64,000 nt of DNA from Larkinella sp. C7 (GTDB lineage Bacteria; Bacteroidota; Bacteroidia; Cytophagales; Spirosomataceae), in the NCBI RefSeq assembly GCF_006149005.1, contig NZ_VBSL01000001.1, forward strand, positions 186,001 to 250,000, written 5' to 3'. Position numbers and translations under genes: made by a program. Under the pieces are notes generated by a model. It was not told the origin of the DNA. It worked only from the letters and a program-made list of their open reading frames with translations, and made no database searches. Positions 44,243 to 52,868 of the stretch are shown piece by piece. Every line of letters starts with the position of its first letter. Position 1 is the first letter of the stretch.

Positions 44243-47200
44243 TTAAAGACCAATGTTTACGCCAATCGTGTAGGTACGGGCCAGCGGGTAGCTGCCGTAA
44301 TCGACTCCGCCGGTCAGCGGACCTTCATACCCGCTCACTTCCGGATTGTAGCCCAGGTATTTCGAGATCGTCAGGGCGTTCTGCACCCCGCCATACAACC
44401 GCAGACTTTGCACCTTCACACGCTGGATGAGCGTTTTCGGGATGTTGTAGCCCAGCGTAATGTTCCGGATGCGGAAGTAACTGGCATCTTCGACCCAGCG
44501 CGACGAAATGGCGTTGTTGTTCCCCGTCGTACGCGTGTTGGCGCGGGGCGTGGTGCCATCGCCGGGTTGTTCCGGTGACCGCCAGCGGTTGAGTGCTGTG
44601 GTCAGGGAGTTGGCATTTCCTTCGAGGTTTTCATAAAACCGGCGGGACAGATTCAGAATGGTCGACCCCTGAACGCCCTGGACCACAATCCCCAGATCGA
44701 ATCCTTTGAAACTGAATGTATTGGTCATACCGTAAATGAAATCCGGCTGGTTATTGCCAATCAGCGTCCGGTCGTTGGCGTCCACTTTTCCGTCACCGTT
44801 TACGTCTTCGAATTTGACATCACCCGGTTGCGAATCGGCAAAATGGGGATACGAATCCAGGTCGGCCCGATCGCGGAATACGCCGATTTGCCGATAGCCG
44901 AAGAAGCTGCCCAACGGTTGGCCAATCATGGTGATGTTCGACTCACCAACCCCCGTACCGCTGCGGATGGGGTCGCCGGTGGGTCCGAGTGCCAGCACTT
45001 TATTGCGGTTAAACGAGAAATTCAGATCCGTCGTCCAGCTAAAGGCGCCCGTCAGGTTTCGGGTGTTCAAGGCTACTTCAAGCCCTTTGTTCTCAACTTT
45101 ACCAATGTTTCTGACGGCTGATGAAAAACCGGTCAGGGTCGGAACCTGCACGGCCAGCAACAAATCGGTCGTGATGCGTTTGTAGTAATCCACCGTCAGG
45201 AAAATCCGGTTACTGAGCACGCCCAGTTCAAGCCCGATGTCGGTTTGCCGGCTTTTCTCCCACGTCAGGTTGTCGTTCCCGATGGAGCTGACCGCCAGAC
45301 CGTTGGCCAGTGCGTTACCCAGCACGTAATTGTCCGGGCCCAACAGCCCCAGCGACGGGTAGTTGCTGGTAAAGGCATTGTTTCCCGAAATCCCGTAGCT
45401 GGCCTTGAGTTTCAATTCCGAAATGACGCGGTTGTTTTTCAGGAAGGACTCTTCCGATACGCGCCAGCCCACCGAAGCGGAGGGGAACGTACCCCAGCGG
45501 CTGTTCATGCCAAACCGTGATGAGCCATCGCGCCGGAAAGACGCATTGAGCAGATAACGGTCTTTGAAAGAGTAAGCAACCCGGCCGAAATACGACGCCA
45601 GCGACCACTGATCCCGGAAGTTGCGGCCCGCCTGGGTTCCGATAATCGTGCCCGCATTCACCGTCCGAACCAGGTCATTCGGGAAGTTGTTGGCATCGAT
45701 CCGGCTGCGTTCGAAATCATTCTTCTGGCTTTCCAAACCCACCAGCACTTCGAACCGGTGTGTTTCGCCGATTTGCTTGGTATAGTTTAAGGTATGGTTG
45801 GTCACCCAGTTCAACTCCTGGAGGTTTTCCGCATAGGCTGAGTTGGCAGTCGGCGGCAACAATTGATTCAGCGGCAGCGCTGAGGTCTGGTAGTAGTTCT
45901 GCCGCGCATGCCGCACATCGCCACCAATAGTACCCCGATACAGGATGCCCAATGGCAGTTTTACCTCGGCATAGGCGTTGCCCAACAGACGCGTAGTCCG
46001 CAGTTTGTTATCGATTTCGAAGATGTTGGCAACCGGGTTGGTTATGCCCGGCCAGTCGTAGGGAGCTGCGTAAAAAGCCTGAGAGTTATACACCGACGTT
46101 CCCGGCTGGTAGATCGGAATGAAAGGCGGCAAACTCAATGCGGCATTGATCACCCCGTTGCTGGCCCAGTGACCGTCGGTATTGACCCGGTCTTCCACCG
46201 AAAAAGACGGACTCAGGCTGATCCCCATTTTCAGGTACGAGGTAATCTCGGCATCGATGTTGGTCCGGACAGTGTACCGGTCGATCCCCGAACGTTTGAC
46301 GACGCCATCCTGCTTCAGGTAATTGCCCGACACCATGTATTGCACTTTCTCGCTGCCCCCCGAAGCCGTCAACTGGTAGCTGCTGATGGGCGCATTCTGA
46401 AAAATCATATCTTGGTAATCGTAGGTCTGCAGACTGCCCGGATCATCGAAATTGACCCCGGCAAATTCCCCGCGTGGATACCGATACCGCTGACCAGCCG
46501 GACGGGCGCTGTTGGGATCGGTAATGGTGGCACCAGGCACCCGCTGGAGGTAGGCATTATTGAAGGCTTCTTTGGAAAACTCGGCAAACTGCTGGGAATT
46601 CAGCATGTCCATTTTTTTGGTAATCTGCTGAACGCCGGTGTAATAATCGAAATTTACCCGCGCCTGACCCGATTTCCCACGTTTGGTCGTGACGACCACC
46701 ACCCCGTTGGCGCCCCGCGAACCGTAAATAGCCGTCGCCGACGCATCTTTCAGGATGTCAATCTTATCGATATCGTTCGGGTTCAGCAGGTTCAATCCTC
46801 CGCCGTTGGCCAGATCGCCCGAGTTCAGCGGTTGCCCGTCGATGACAACCAACGGACCATTGCCGGCACTGATCGACCCCAGCCCCCGGATTTTAATGGA
46901 CGGACTGTTGCCCGGCGCACCGGTATTTTGCTGAATCAACACGCCCGGCAACCGGCCCGTCAAGCCTTCGACAATGTTCGGAACCGGCTGATCCTTGATA
47001 TTTTTGGTACTGATCGACGCAATCGACCCGGTTACATCCCGCTTTTGCTGCGTTCCATACCCCACCACCACCACTTCATTCAACGTCTGATCCGACGGTT
47101 TCAGCGTTATGTTGACCGTCGACTGGCTGCCCAGCGGAATTTCCTGCGTCAGATACCCGATGAAGCTGAACACCAGCGTTCCGCCTTCCGTCGGTACCGA

Positions 47201-47842
47201 AAAGGCAAAATTACCGGATGCGTCGGTCGTCGTACCGCGGGTGGTACCTTTCAGCGCCACACTGACCCCCGGCAAACCGTCGGCATTTTCCTCCGCCGTG
47301 ACGCGGCCCGTCACCCGGCGCTCCTGAATGGTGACTTCCATCGGTTGCCGCATCAGCAGGGCCGATGTAACAGCAAGATCCAGGCGTTCATCCGGTATGG
47401 TTCCCGGCCGCGACTGCACCAGTTGGCTGTTTTCCAGGGGTGCGACAAACGGAGCCAGTCGGCTCGTGGCCTCCTCCGCGTCCACGATCACATAATAATA
47501 ATCATCGACTTTGCGGAAAGTCAGGTTGTTGGGTTTCAAAACCGCTTTCAGAACCGCTTCCCGGTCGGCCGTAGCGGGCAACGGCAGGCTCACGGTTTTG
47601 TCGCGCAGGGTTTTCCGTTGAAAAGCGAACTTGATGCCATACTTTTTCTCCAGGTCGCGCAGCACATCACTCAGCGACCGGACCGTTGGATTGCCGTTTC
47701 GAGCATTCCGGGGAAATTCCTGTATCAAATGGGGATGCCGGGGAATCGTGTTCGATGCCAGCATCTGCGCTTCAGCCGTGGTCGTCAGACACCACAGGCC
47801 CAAAATCGCCAGTCGGATTCGGGTTGGTAGGGATTTATTCAT
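44243..47842 (-). CDS. SusC-like TonB receptor with STN signalling domain
   Basis: A 1199-residue receptor from ATG 47842 (MNKSLPTRIRL, signal peptide to AEAQ). An STN domain (about 55-125, with LRDLEKKYGIKFAFQRKTL and NNLTFRKVDDYYYVIVD) contacts FecR in the periplasm. Next are a CarboxypepD_reg-like domain (about 178-255), the TonB-box region LNEVVVVGYGTQQKRDVTG, a plug (LVVIDGQPLNSGD; DKIDILKDASATAIYGSRGANGVVVVTTKRG) and the barrel. Its start overlaps the end of fecR by 8 bases, so the order sigma, FecR, SusC, SusD, propeller is a classical signal-transducing nutrient locus that induces itself when substrate binds. Confidence 0.95.
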   Translation of the reverse strand: MNKSLPTRIRLAILGLWCLTTTAEAQMLASNTIPRHPHLIQEFPRNARNGNPTVRSLSDVLRDLEKKYGIKFAFQRKTLRDKTVSLPLPATADREAVLKAVLKPNNLTFRKVDDYYYVIVDAEEATSRLAPFVAPLENSQLVQSRPGTIPDERLDLAVTSALLMRQPMEVTIQERRVTGRVTAEENADGLPGVSVALKGTTRGTTTDASGNFAFSVPTEGGTLVFSFIGYLTQEIPLGSQSTVNITLKPSDQTLNEVVVVGYGTQQKRDVTGSIASISTKNIKDQPVPNIVEGLTGRLPGVLIQQNTGAPGNSPSIKIRGLGSISAGNGPLVVIDGQPLNSGDLANGGGLNLLNPNDIDKIDILKDASATAIYGSRGANGVVVVTTKRGKSGQARVNFDYYTGVQQITKKMDMLNSQQFAEFSKEAFNNAYLQRVPGATITDPNSARPAGQRYRYPRGEFAGVNFDDPGSLQTYDYQDMIFQNAPISSYQLTASGGSEKVQYMVSGNYLKQDGVVKRSGIDRYTVRTNIDAEITSYLKMGISLSPSFSVEDRVNTDGHWASNGVINAALSLPPFIPIYQPGTSVYNSQAFYAAPYDWPGITNPVANIFEIDNKLRTTRLLGNAYAEVKLPLGILYRGTIGGDVRHARQNYYQTSALPLNQLLPPTANSAYAENLQELNWVTNHTLNYTKQIGETHRFEVLVGLESQKNDFERSRIDANNFPNDLVRTVNAGTIIGTQAGRNFRDQWSLASYFGRVAYSFKDRYLLNASFRRDGSSRFGMNSRWGTFPSASVGWRVSEESFLKNNRVISELKLKASYGISGNNAFTSNYPSLGLLGPDNYVLGNALANGLAVSSIGNDNLTWEKSRQTDIGLELGVLSNRIFLTVDYYKRITTDLLLAVQVPTLTGFSSAVRNIGKVENKGLEVALNTRNLTGAFSWTTDLNFSFNRNKVLALGPTGDPIRSGTGVGESNITMIGQPLGSFFGYRQIGVFRDRADLDSYPHFADSQPGDVKFEDVNGDGKVDANDRTLIGNNQPDFIYGMTNTFSFKGFDLGIVVQGVQGSTILNLSRRFYENLEGNANSLTTALNRWRSPEQPGDGTTPRANTRTTGNNNAISSRWVEDASYFRIRNITLGYNIPKTLIQRVKVQSLRLYGGVQNALTISKYLGYNPEVSGYEGPLTGGVDYGSYPLARTYTIGVNIGL

Positions 47843-48860
47843 TTTTGTAATTGGATAAAACGATTTGATTGTCCTGTTTATCAATTCGCAAGCGAAAGGT
47901 TTCGGCAATCAGCCGAATCAATAACTCCGGTTTGTTGGCCGGTACCGATCCCGTAAAGGGTTCATTGAGCAGGTTTTTGTTGGTAATTGAGACGGTGAGT
48001 CCGTACTCATCATTCAATCGCTGGACAATTTCGGCCAGACGTTCCTCTTCCAGCACCAGCAAATTGTCGCGCCAGGCCACATAGCGCCCGGCATCGACCC
48101 GCTCCCGGCGCAGGGCGGTTTTGCCGCCCGTCGTTTCCACCAGATCACCCGGCTGCATCAGCACATCGGGTTGTTGCTGCAATGCCAGCTTCACCTTGCC
48201 TTCCTGCAAGACCACCTGCGTGCGGGTCCGGCGGGTGTTTACGTTGAATCGCGTGCCCAACACCACCACATCGGCAGCACCCGTATGCACCACGAACGGC
48301 ATGCGTTTTCCCAACGGTTTTTTGCTAACGTCAAAGAATGCTTCACCCGTTAGATGTACCTCCCGGCGCCCTTCGGTCTGCCAGTCGCCCGACATTTGCA
48401 AAATGGAATTGGCATTCAGCGTCACGACCGAACCATCCGGCAGCGTCACCGTCTGAATCTGACCGTAAGCGGTTTTGTACTCAACCGGCGAAGTGGCCCC
48501 TTCATACAGCCACCAACCCAGGCCGGCTAGCAACAGCAGGGTGACGGCAGCCGCATACCGGTAAAAAACCGGTCTGAAAAACAGCCGCTTCGGTTCGGGT
48601 TGCTGGGCAAGCTGTTTCTGTCGGAGTCGTTGAAAAGACTCCACTACGGCACTTTCGGGCAGTTCCTGCCAGGTAGACTCCAGACCCATCACCAGCAACC
48701 GGGCCTGCTCGATGGTGCTTTGCTGCTGTGGATAGAGGGCTTTCACCGACTCCCAGAACTGATTCGTTTCTGACGTTGGTGCCACTACCCACGCCTGGAA
48801 ATCGGGGTCCCGGGCAAGGTCAATGGTTTCAAAGGTAGCGTAGTATTCCTGCGGTTTCAT
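47835..48860 (-). CDS. FecR-family anti-sigma factor
   Basis: A 341-residue inner-membrane regulator from ATG 48860. The N-terminal cytoplasmic region (about 1-75) binds the sigma factor. One transmembrane helix follows (about 83-102, AAAVTLLLLAGLGWWLY), then the periplasmic FecR domain (about 112-210, with VTLPDGSVVTLNANS and GEAFFDVSK) and a C-terminal DUF4974/STN-interacting domain (about 255-330, LAEIVQRLNDEYGLTVSI). This is the standard Bacteroidota FecR layout. It relays substrate binding at the SusC STN domain to the adjacent ECF sigma factor. Confidence 0.93.
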   Translation of the reverse strand: MKPQEYYATFETIDLARDPDFQAWVVAPTSETNQFWESVKALYPQQQSTIEQARLLVMGLESTWQELPESAVVESFQRLRQKQLAQQPEPKRLFFRPVFYRYAAAVTLLLLAGLGWWLYEGATSPVEYKTAYGQIQTVTLPDGSVVTLNANSILQMSGDWQTEGRREVHLTGEAFFDVSKKPLGKRMPFVVHTGAADVVVLGTRFNVNTRRTRTQVVLQEGKVKLALQQQPDVLMQPGDLVETTGGKTALRRERVDAGRYVAWRDNLLVLEEERLAEIVQRLNDEYGLTVSITNKNLLNEPFTGSVPANKPELLIRLIAETFRLRIDKQDNQIVLSNYKNE

Positions 48861-48945
48861 GCCGTATTGAAGGATCAATTAACGGTAAGAGCAGAAACCG
48901 GAGGCTTTGTAGTATGAACGGAGGAAAAATTTGTAAAAAAATGAA

Positions 48946-49557
48946 TCAGCGATTCATCAACAGTCCCAGCAGGAGCAGTAAAACCGGCCAGTTGGTCTGC
49001 AGACGTTTGCGAAGGGCGGTCAGGGCCTGGTACAATTGCGTCCGGGCGGTGTTGTAGGTGATGCCCATCACGGCGCAGATGTCATCGTAACTCAGATCCG
49101 TGAAATACCGCAAATACAGGATTTCCTGCTGCCGGGGCGACAAGGTCGTGAGAGCACTCTGAATGTGTTCGTGCTGTTCCTGATTCAGTTTGTCTTCCAG
49201 CAGCCGGTCTTCGGCCGAAGGCTCGACCGGTAACAAACCGAATTGTTCTTCCACATCAGTTTCGGCAAACCGGCGCTGTCGCTCGGCGAGTTGGGTCACC
49301 AATCGGTTGCGGAATGCTTTCAGCAAATAGGATTGAACGGATTGTGGTTGCGTCAGCGTCTGGCGATACTTCCACAAGTCGATGAACACGTCGTGAATGG
49401 CATCCTCGGCGGTGGCCTGATCAGCCCCAAACCGCCGACCGTAGTTGATCAGATGCCGGTAATGTGCCGAATACAAAGCCGCAAAAGCCGACTCACTTCC
49501 CTCCCGGAAAGCATTCCAGTGCATCAGGTCGTTCGAGGTGTCGGGGCGGGCGTTCAT
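48946..49557 (-). CDS. ECF RNA polymerase sigma factor (FecI-type)
   Basis: A 203-residue sigma-70 family protein from ATG 49557. Region 2 covers about 20-90 (FAALYSAHYRHLINYGRRFGAD, then AEDAIHDVFIDLWKYR, the -10 and core-binding helix). Region 4 covers about 130-185 (LSPRQQEILYLRYFTDLSYDDICAVMGITYNTARTQLYQALTALRKRL). It should direct transcription of the downstream SusCD locus and is held by FecR. The C-terminus ends in a very hydrophobic stretch (VLLLLLGLLMNR), unusual for a soluble sigma factor. It is divergent from the MazG-like gene. Confidence 0.93.
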   Translation of the reverse strand: MNARPDTSNDLMHWNAFREGSESAFAALYSAHYRHLINYGRRFGADQATAEDAIHDVFIDLWKYRQTLTQPQSVQSYLLKAFRNRLVTQLAERQRRFAETDVEEQFGLLPVEPSAEDRLLEDKLNQEQHEHIQSALTTLSPRQQEILYLRYFTDLSYDDICAVMGITYNTARTQLYQALTALRKRLQTNWPVLLLLLGLLMNR

Positions 49558-49648
49558 CAGTCGTGTGCAAACTAAGCTGCAAAGGCAGAAGAGGAGCAAA
49601 CTTAACCGATTCCTGCAAAATTTGGTATTATTTACGGATAAATTTGCG

Positions 49649-49680
49649 TTGGGCGTCTTGCTTAAAAACGCCTAGATTTG
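49649..49680 (+). promoter_or_regulatory. Candidate promoter of the MazG-like gene
   Basis: TTG at 49649-49651 and TAGATTTG at 49673-49680 are spaced 21 bases apart and match the Bacteroidota -33/-7 pattern. A second -7 match (TAAATTTG) lies at 49639-49646. The ATG at 49753 is about 65-70 bases downstream of the expected start. Confidence 0.5.
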
Positions 49681-49752
49681 CAGGCAATGCTCCGGACAGG
49701 CTTTCCATCGCAACGACGGTCCTGCACTTCTGGGGTGTTGCCTGCTCCTCTT

Positions 49753-50085
49753 ATGACACTACGCGAAGCCCAGGACACGGTCGATGAATGGATTAAAACC
49801 ATCGGTGTCCGCTACTTTAACGAACTCACCAATATGGCCATGCTCTCCGAAGAAGTCGGCGAAGTGGCCCGGATCATCGCCCGCCGGTATGGCGAACAAT
49901 CGGAAAAAGAATCCGACAAAGACAAGGATCTCGGCGACGAAATGGCTGATGTCCTGTGGGTACTAATCTGCCTCGCTAACCAAACCGGTGTTGACCTAAC
50001 GGCAGCATTTCAAAAAAATATGGAAAAGAAAACCAGCCGGGATGCAAGCCGGCACCTCGAAAATGAGAAGTTGCGGCAAGGCTAG
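49753..50085 (+). CDS. MazG-like nucleotide pyrophosphohydrolase
   Basis: A 110-residue all-alpha NTP-PPase, a family that hydrolyses nucleoside triphosphates to monophosphates and may cleanse non-canonical nucleotides. Metal-binding motif residues are visible: the first helix MLSEEVGEVARII (E-E-x-x-E) and the second GDEMADVLWVLICLAN (E-x-x-D). The Lys/Asp-rich insert SEKESDKDKDL lies between them. I chose ATG 49753; the 25 residues encoded upstream (from 49678) do not fit the family. Probably a homodimer or tetramer in the cytoplasm. Confidence 0.88.
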   Translation: MTLREAQDTVDEWIKTIGVRYFNELTNMAMLSEEVGEVARIIARRYGEQSEKESDKDKDLGDEMADVLWVLICLANQTGVDLTAAFQKNMEKKTSRDASRHLENEKLRQG

Positions 50086-50139
50086 GCATCCGGCCGGTTT
50101 TCCGGGCTTAAACACACCAGTTGGTAAGTAATTATCCCA

Positions 50140-50385
50140 TTATTTATACGGTTTTAAAATCTGGTGCCCTTCTTTCACCAGGGCTTCTGCGGACTTTTTG
50201 GAAACCACCCAGAAAAGGGTCTCATTTTTATGCTTAACGACTGAAAATTCCTTTCCACCGTCGCGAAACAAGCGGTTACAGGCCCGCATAGCATCAATTT
50301 GATTGGTGTACTGATTGTCCTGGGATTCATGCAAAGCTTTGGCAAGTCGTCTCAATCGAAGGTATGAGCGAATGGATTCAAACAT
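50140..50385 (-). CDS. Small conserved-looking hypothetical protein
   Basis: An 81-residue basic protein. The N-terminal 35 residues are helical (RSYLRLRRLAKALHESQDNQYTNQIDAMRACNRLF) and the rest forms a few strands (EFSVVKHKNETLFWVVSKKSAEALVKEGHQIL). There is no signal peptide or membrane segment. I do not recognise a family; codon use is like that of the neighbours, so it is probably real. It is convergent with the MazG-like gene and divergent from the lipoprotein gene at 50773. Confidence 0.6.
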   Translation of the reverse strand: MFESIRSYLRLRRLAKALHESQDNQYTNQIDAMRACNRLFRDGGKEFSVVKHKNETLFWVVSKKSAEALVKEGHQILKPYK

Positions 50386-50772
50386 GGGAAACGGAGGGCT
50401 AGTTGATTTTAAAGTTACACGTTAGAGTAATTTTACTCAAAAATTCTAAAGTACTCAAACAATTCAGGTGCCAATGTAACCAATAGTGCCAAAAATGGTA
50501 ACATAAGACACTAGAATGCTAATATCCTGCACTTCTTCAATCAAAAAATCAGGCTTTTTCGGCCCTCCTCAGCGACACCGTTGCGTTCATAAAACGAGAC
50601 GAAAATAAGGCCACAGTGGCCTCTGGAACCCATTTTGTCGAAAATGAGACAAAGAATGTCTATTTTGAGCTAACAGCAGTCTCCCACAAATCCCCACTTT
50701 TACGCCGTATTCCCAGCGCGTCGAAACCACAGGGAGTATTTTTTCTCAACTAAAAAAACAGCTCACTATCGC
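50386..50772. promoter_or_regulatory. Intergenic region with several inverted repeats
   Basis: 387 bases without a gene. Three symmetric motifs: GAGTAA-TT-TTACTC (50425-50438), AGGCCAC-A-GTGGCCT (50608-50622), and a bulged hairpin joining AAAAT/AGACA with TGTCT/ATTTT (50641-50666). The first two look like operators, the third like an RNA hairpin. It lies between divergent genes and probably controls the lipoprotein/cytochrome pair downstream. Confidence 0.45.
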
Positions 50773-51528
50773 ATGAAAAAACTTTTTACCATTCCATTGC
50801 TGGCCCTGCTCTTTCTGACGGGCTGTGGCGACAACGACGACACGGTTGCGGTTGCCCCGACCTACAAAGGAACCGAACAGGCACTGGGCAATGGCAAGGC
50901 CTATTCCTGGGTGAAATTTACGGCCGACAACAAACCTACTTCCATTGGATTCACCCTTACCAAAGGGGCACTGGACAACCTGCCACACGGCGGAGTAGCC
51001 CTGGTGCTGAGCCTGCCAACCGAAGCCGTCGGCAAAACGCCCTTCGACCACATCATGCTCGATTACCTGCACACCGGGCACGAACCTCCGGGTGTCTATG
51101 ACGTGGGGCATTTCGACATGCACTTCTACATGCAGCCCCTGGCCGAGCGGAAGGCGATTCCGGTTTATGAAGCCGCCAAAGCGAAGTTCGACAATCTGCC
51201 TGCTGCGGAGTATTTGCCCAGCAACTACATTCGTCTGCCAGCCGGTGTGCCCGAAATGGGCGTTCACTGGGCAAATCCTGCATCCCCCGAACTGGCCGGT
51301 ACAGGCAAGTTTACCGAAACGTTGATTTTTGGTTCCTACGACGGCAAAGTCACCTTTATCGAACCAATGGTTACACACGAGTTTTTGAAGAGCAAACCCA
51401 ACCTCGCCAAGAGTGTGCCGGTTCCTGCCAAGTTTGCCCGGGCGGGTTATTATCCGATGCAATACACCATTAAACAAGTGGGAGACGACATCCAGGTGAG
51501 CCTCGAGGGTCTGATGATGATGCAATAG
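50773..51528 (+). CDS. Lipoprotein of the DUF5602/TTHB210-like family
   Basis: A 251-residue lipoprotein (MKKLFTIPLLALLFLTGCGDN, Cys near 17). The mature domain shows the His-rich segment typical of this family: MLDYLHTGHEPPGVYDVGHFDMHFYM, with possible metal-binding His residues, and later MGVHWANPASPEL and EPMVTHEFL. Family function is unknown; the conserved His pattern suggests metal or oxygen chemistry at the cell surface or periplasm. A cytochrome c gene follows 66 bp downstream on the same strand. Confidence 0.75.
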   Translation: MKKLFTIPLLALLFLTGCGDNDDTVAVAPTYKGTEQALGNGKAYSWVKFTADNKPTSIGFTLTKGALDNLPHGGVALVLSLPTEAVGKTPFDHIMLDYLHTGHEPPGVYDVGHFDMHFYMQPLAERKAIPVYEAAKAKFDNLPAAEYLPSNYIRLPAGVPEMGVHWANPASPELAGTGKFTETLIFGSYDGKVTFIEPMVTHEFLKSKPNLAKSVPVPAKFARAGYYPMQYTIKQVGDDIQVSLEGLMMMQ

Positions 51529-51594
51529 CGGTTATCCGTTCAGCCGATTCCGGTTCGTCACTTATTACAGTTCGTTATCAATTCAGCACATTGT

Positions 51595-52191
51595 ATGAAA
51601 AAACTTCACTTATCCGTATTCCCGATCGCCCTTCTTTGCGTGTGTCTTTTGGCCGGTTTTACCAAAAAAGAAGGCCCTCCGAAAAAAAATAACGTGGTCG
51701 CCCCCCAATCGGATGAGGCCACGATCAAACGCGGAAAGTACCTGGTTGGCATTCTGGGCTGTCAGGATTGCCATTCTCCCAAGCGCATGGGTGCGCAGGG
51801 CCCGGAGGTCATTCCGGAATTGCATTTGTCCGGTTATCCGGCGGATCGGCCGGTTGGGAAAGTGGTTCCGGAGGCTCTGAAGAACGGCTGGATGCTGTTT
51901 GGTCCCGATGGAACGTCGGCCGTTGGTCCCTGGGGTGTTAGTTTTGCGGCAAACCTGACCTCCGACGCCACCGGAATCGGTACCTGGACCTACCAGCAAT
52001 TCAAAACGGCGCTGACCCAGGGCAAATCCAAAGGCATTGCCACGGCCCGGCCGCTGTTGCCCCCCATGCCCTGGTTCAACTATACCGACATGGCGGAAGA
52101 AGACATTCAGGCGGTTTTTCAGTACCTGAAAAGCACCAAACCGGTCAAAAATGCCGTGCCTGCCCCCATTGGTCCCGACAAACTGAATTGA
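51595..52191 (+). CDS. Exported c-type cytochrome
   Basis: A 198-residue protein with a signal peptide (about 1-22). One heme-binding motif CQDCH (in GILGCQDCHSPK) follows KRGKYLV, and a distal Met ligand is likely within LPPMPWFNYTDM near residue 160, as in class I cytochromes and isoquinoline/gluconate dehydrogenase cytochrome subunits. The closing EEDIQAVFQYLKSTKPVKN is the usual C-terminal helix. It likely transfers electrons in the periplasm. It sits with the upstream metal-binding lipoprotein and is followed by a strong terminator. Confidence 0.9.
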   Translation: MKKLHLSVFPIALLCVCLLAGFTKKEGPPKKNNVVAPQSDEATIKRGKYLVGILGCQDCHSPKRMGAQGPEVIPELHLSGYPADRPVGKVVPEALKNGWMLFGPDGTSAVGPWGVSFAANLTSDATGIGTWTYQQFKTALTQGKSKGIATARPLLPPMPWFNYTDMAEEDIQAVFQYLKSTKPVKNAVPAPIGPDKLN

Positions 52192-52198
52192 TCAAAAC

Positions 52199-52230
52199 GG
52201 GGAGGGCTTGCGAATGCCCTCCCCTCTTTT
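52199..52230 (+). terminator. Intrinsic terminator of the cytochrome gene
   Basis: GGGGAGGGC (52199-52207) pairs with GCCCTCCCC (52216-52224) in a 9-bp stem with an eight-base loop, followed by a T-rich tract. It lies seven bases after the cytochrome stop codon. Confidence 0.9.
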
Positions 52231-52236
52231 CCTTTC

Positions 52237-52377
52237 TCACCAGGAACGAATACACAAATAGGCAATAATCAGGATCAGCCCGGCAAACAGGTAGATGCGT
52301 TGGGTGATTTTACGCCGTTGTTTGACGATCCACAGCAAAATAAGACTCAGGCCCAGAGCCCATAGAGTACCATCCAT
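52237..52377 (-). CDS. 46-residue two-helix membrane protein
   Basis: A short frame from ATG 52377 to TGA at 52237-52239. The product begins MDGTLWALGLSLILLWIVKQRRKITQRIY and ends LFAGLILIIAYLCIRSW: two hydrophobic helices (about 5-18 and 30-43) joined by a very basic turn, a classic membrane hairpin obeying the positive-inside rule. A second ATG four bases upstream of nothing else competes. Codon use is ordinary. The family is unknown; such small hairpins are often missed in annotation. Its 3' end abuts the cytochrome terminator. Confidence 0.55.
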   Translation of the reverse strand: MDGTLWALGLSLILLWIVKQRRKITQRIYLFAGLILIIAYLCIRSW

Positions 52378-52496
52378 ATTCCTTACCGGTCTTTAAAGGT
52401 GCTTGTCTTAGCAAAGGTAAGAAAGAAACCAACCCAAAGGTCGGCTTAACATTTCGCGGTGTCCGGTAGTTAAGAACATATACCAGACATAGACCC

Positions 52497-52745
52497 ATGA
52501 AAAATCTAAGTGACCTTTCGTTCGATGAGATTCAAAAAATGTATGCTTATGCCATCAACCTGGCGGCTGCTTATGTCAAAGATGCCGAGAAGCATTACAA
52601 GGCAGAGGAGAAAGAAAGAGGAGACGATTTTACAGCCGCGGATCAGGAGTGGACGGAATACGCCCGAATTCTGGACCTGGAACTCCAAAACCGGATCAAG
52701 TCGGCGGTAAATATCCAAACCCCGCAACCACAGCCATTTATTTAA
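52497..52745 (+). CDS. Small hypothetical protein
   Basis: An 82-residue acidic, helical, soluble protein (SFDEIQKMYAYAINLAAAYVKDAEKHYKAEEKERGDDF, then EWTEYARILDLELQNRIKSAV). Two amphipathic helices with regular heptads suggest a helical hairpin. No family is recognised. It has its own very strong terminator at 52750-52803, so it is likely transcribed on its own. Confidence 0.65.
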   Translation: MKNLSDLSFDEIQKMYAYAINLAAAYVKDAEKHYKAEEKERGDDFTAADQEWTEYARILDLELQNRIKSAVNIQTPQPQPFI

Positions 52746-52749
52746 CCGG

Positions 52750-52803
52750 CCGAAAACAAAGCCCCCTGACCGCACCGATGCGGTCAGGGGGCTTTGTTTT
52801 CGG
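52750..52803. terminator. Exceptionally long perfect terminator hairpin
   Basis: A 24-base perfect stem (arms 52750-52773 and 52780-52803) around loop ACCGAT. The core is CCCCCTGACCGC / GCGGTCAGGGGG, flanked by an A-rich 5' side and a TTTGTTTT 3' side, so it can terminate in both directions. It starts four bases after the stop of the 82-residue gene. Confidence 0.9.
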
Positions 52804-52868
52804 AAATAACCATTCAGGCATTTGCGAACGATGGAATTCAGTGAGCAGTCTGCCGAAGCAGGAAATGC

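Noticed and set aside
45908-47830. 640-codon open frame on the plus strand within the SusC gene
   Set aside because: Antisense shadow of the SusC-like gene; Arg/His-rich, without family similarity, overlapping a complete TonB receptor on the other strand.
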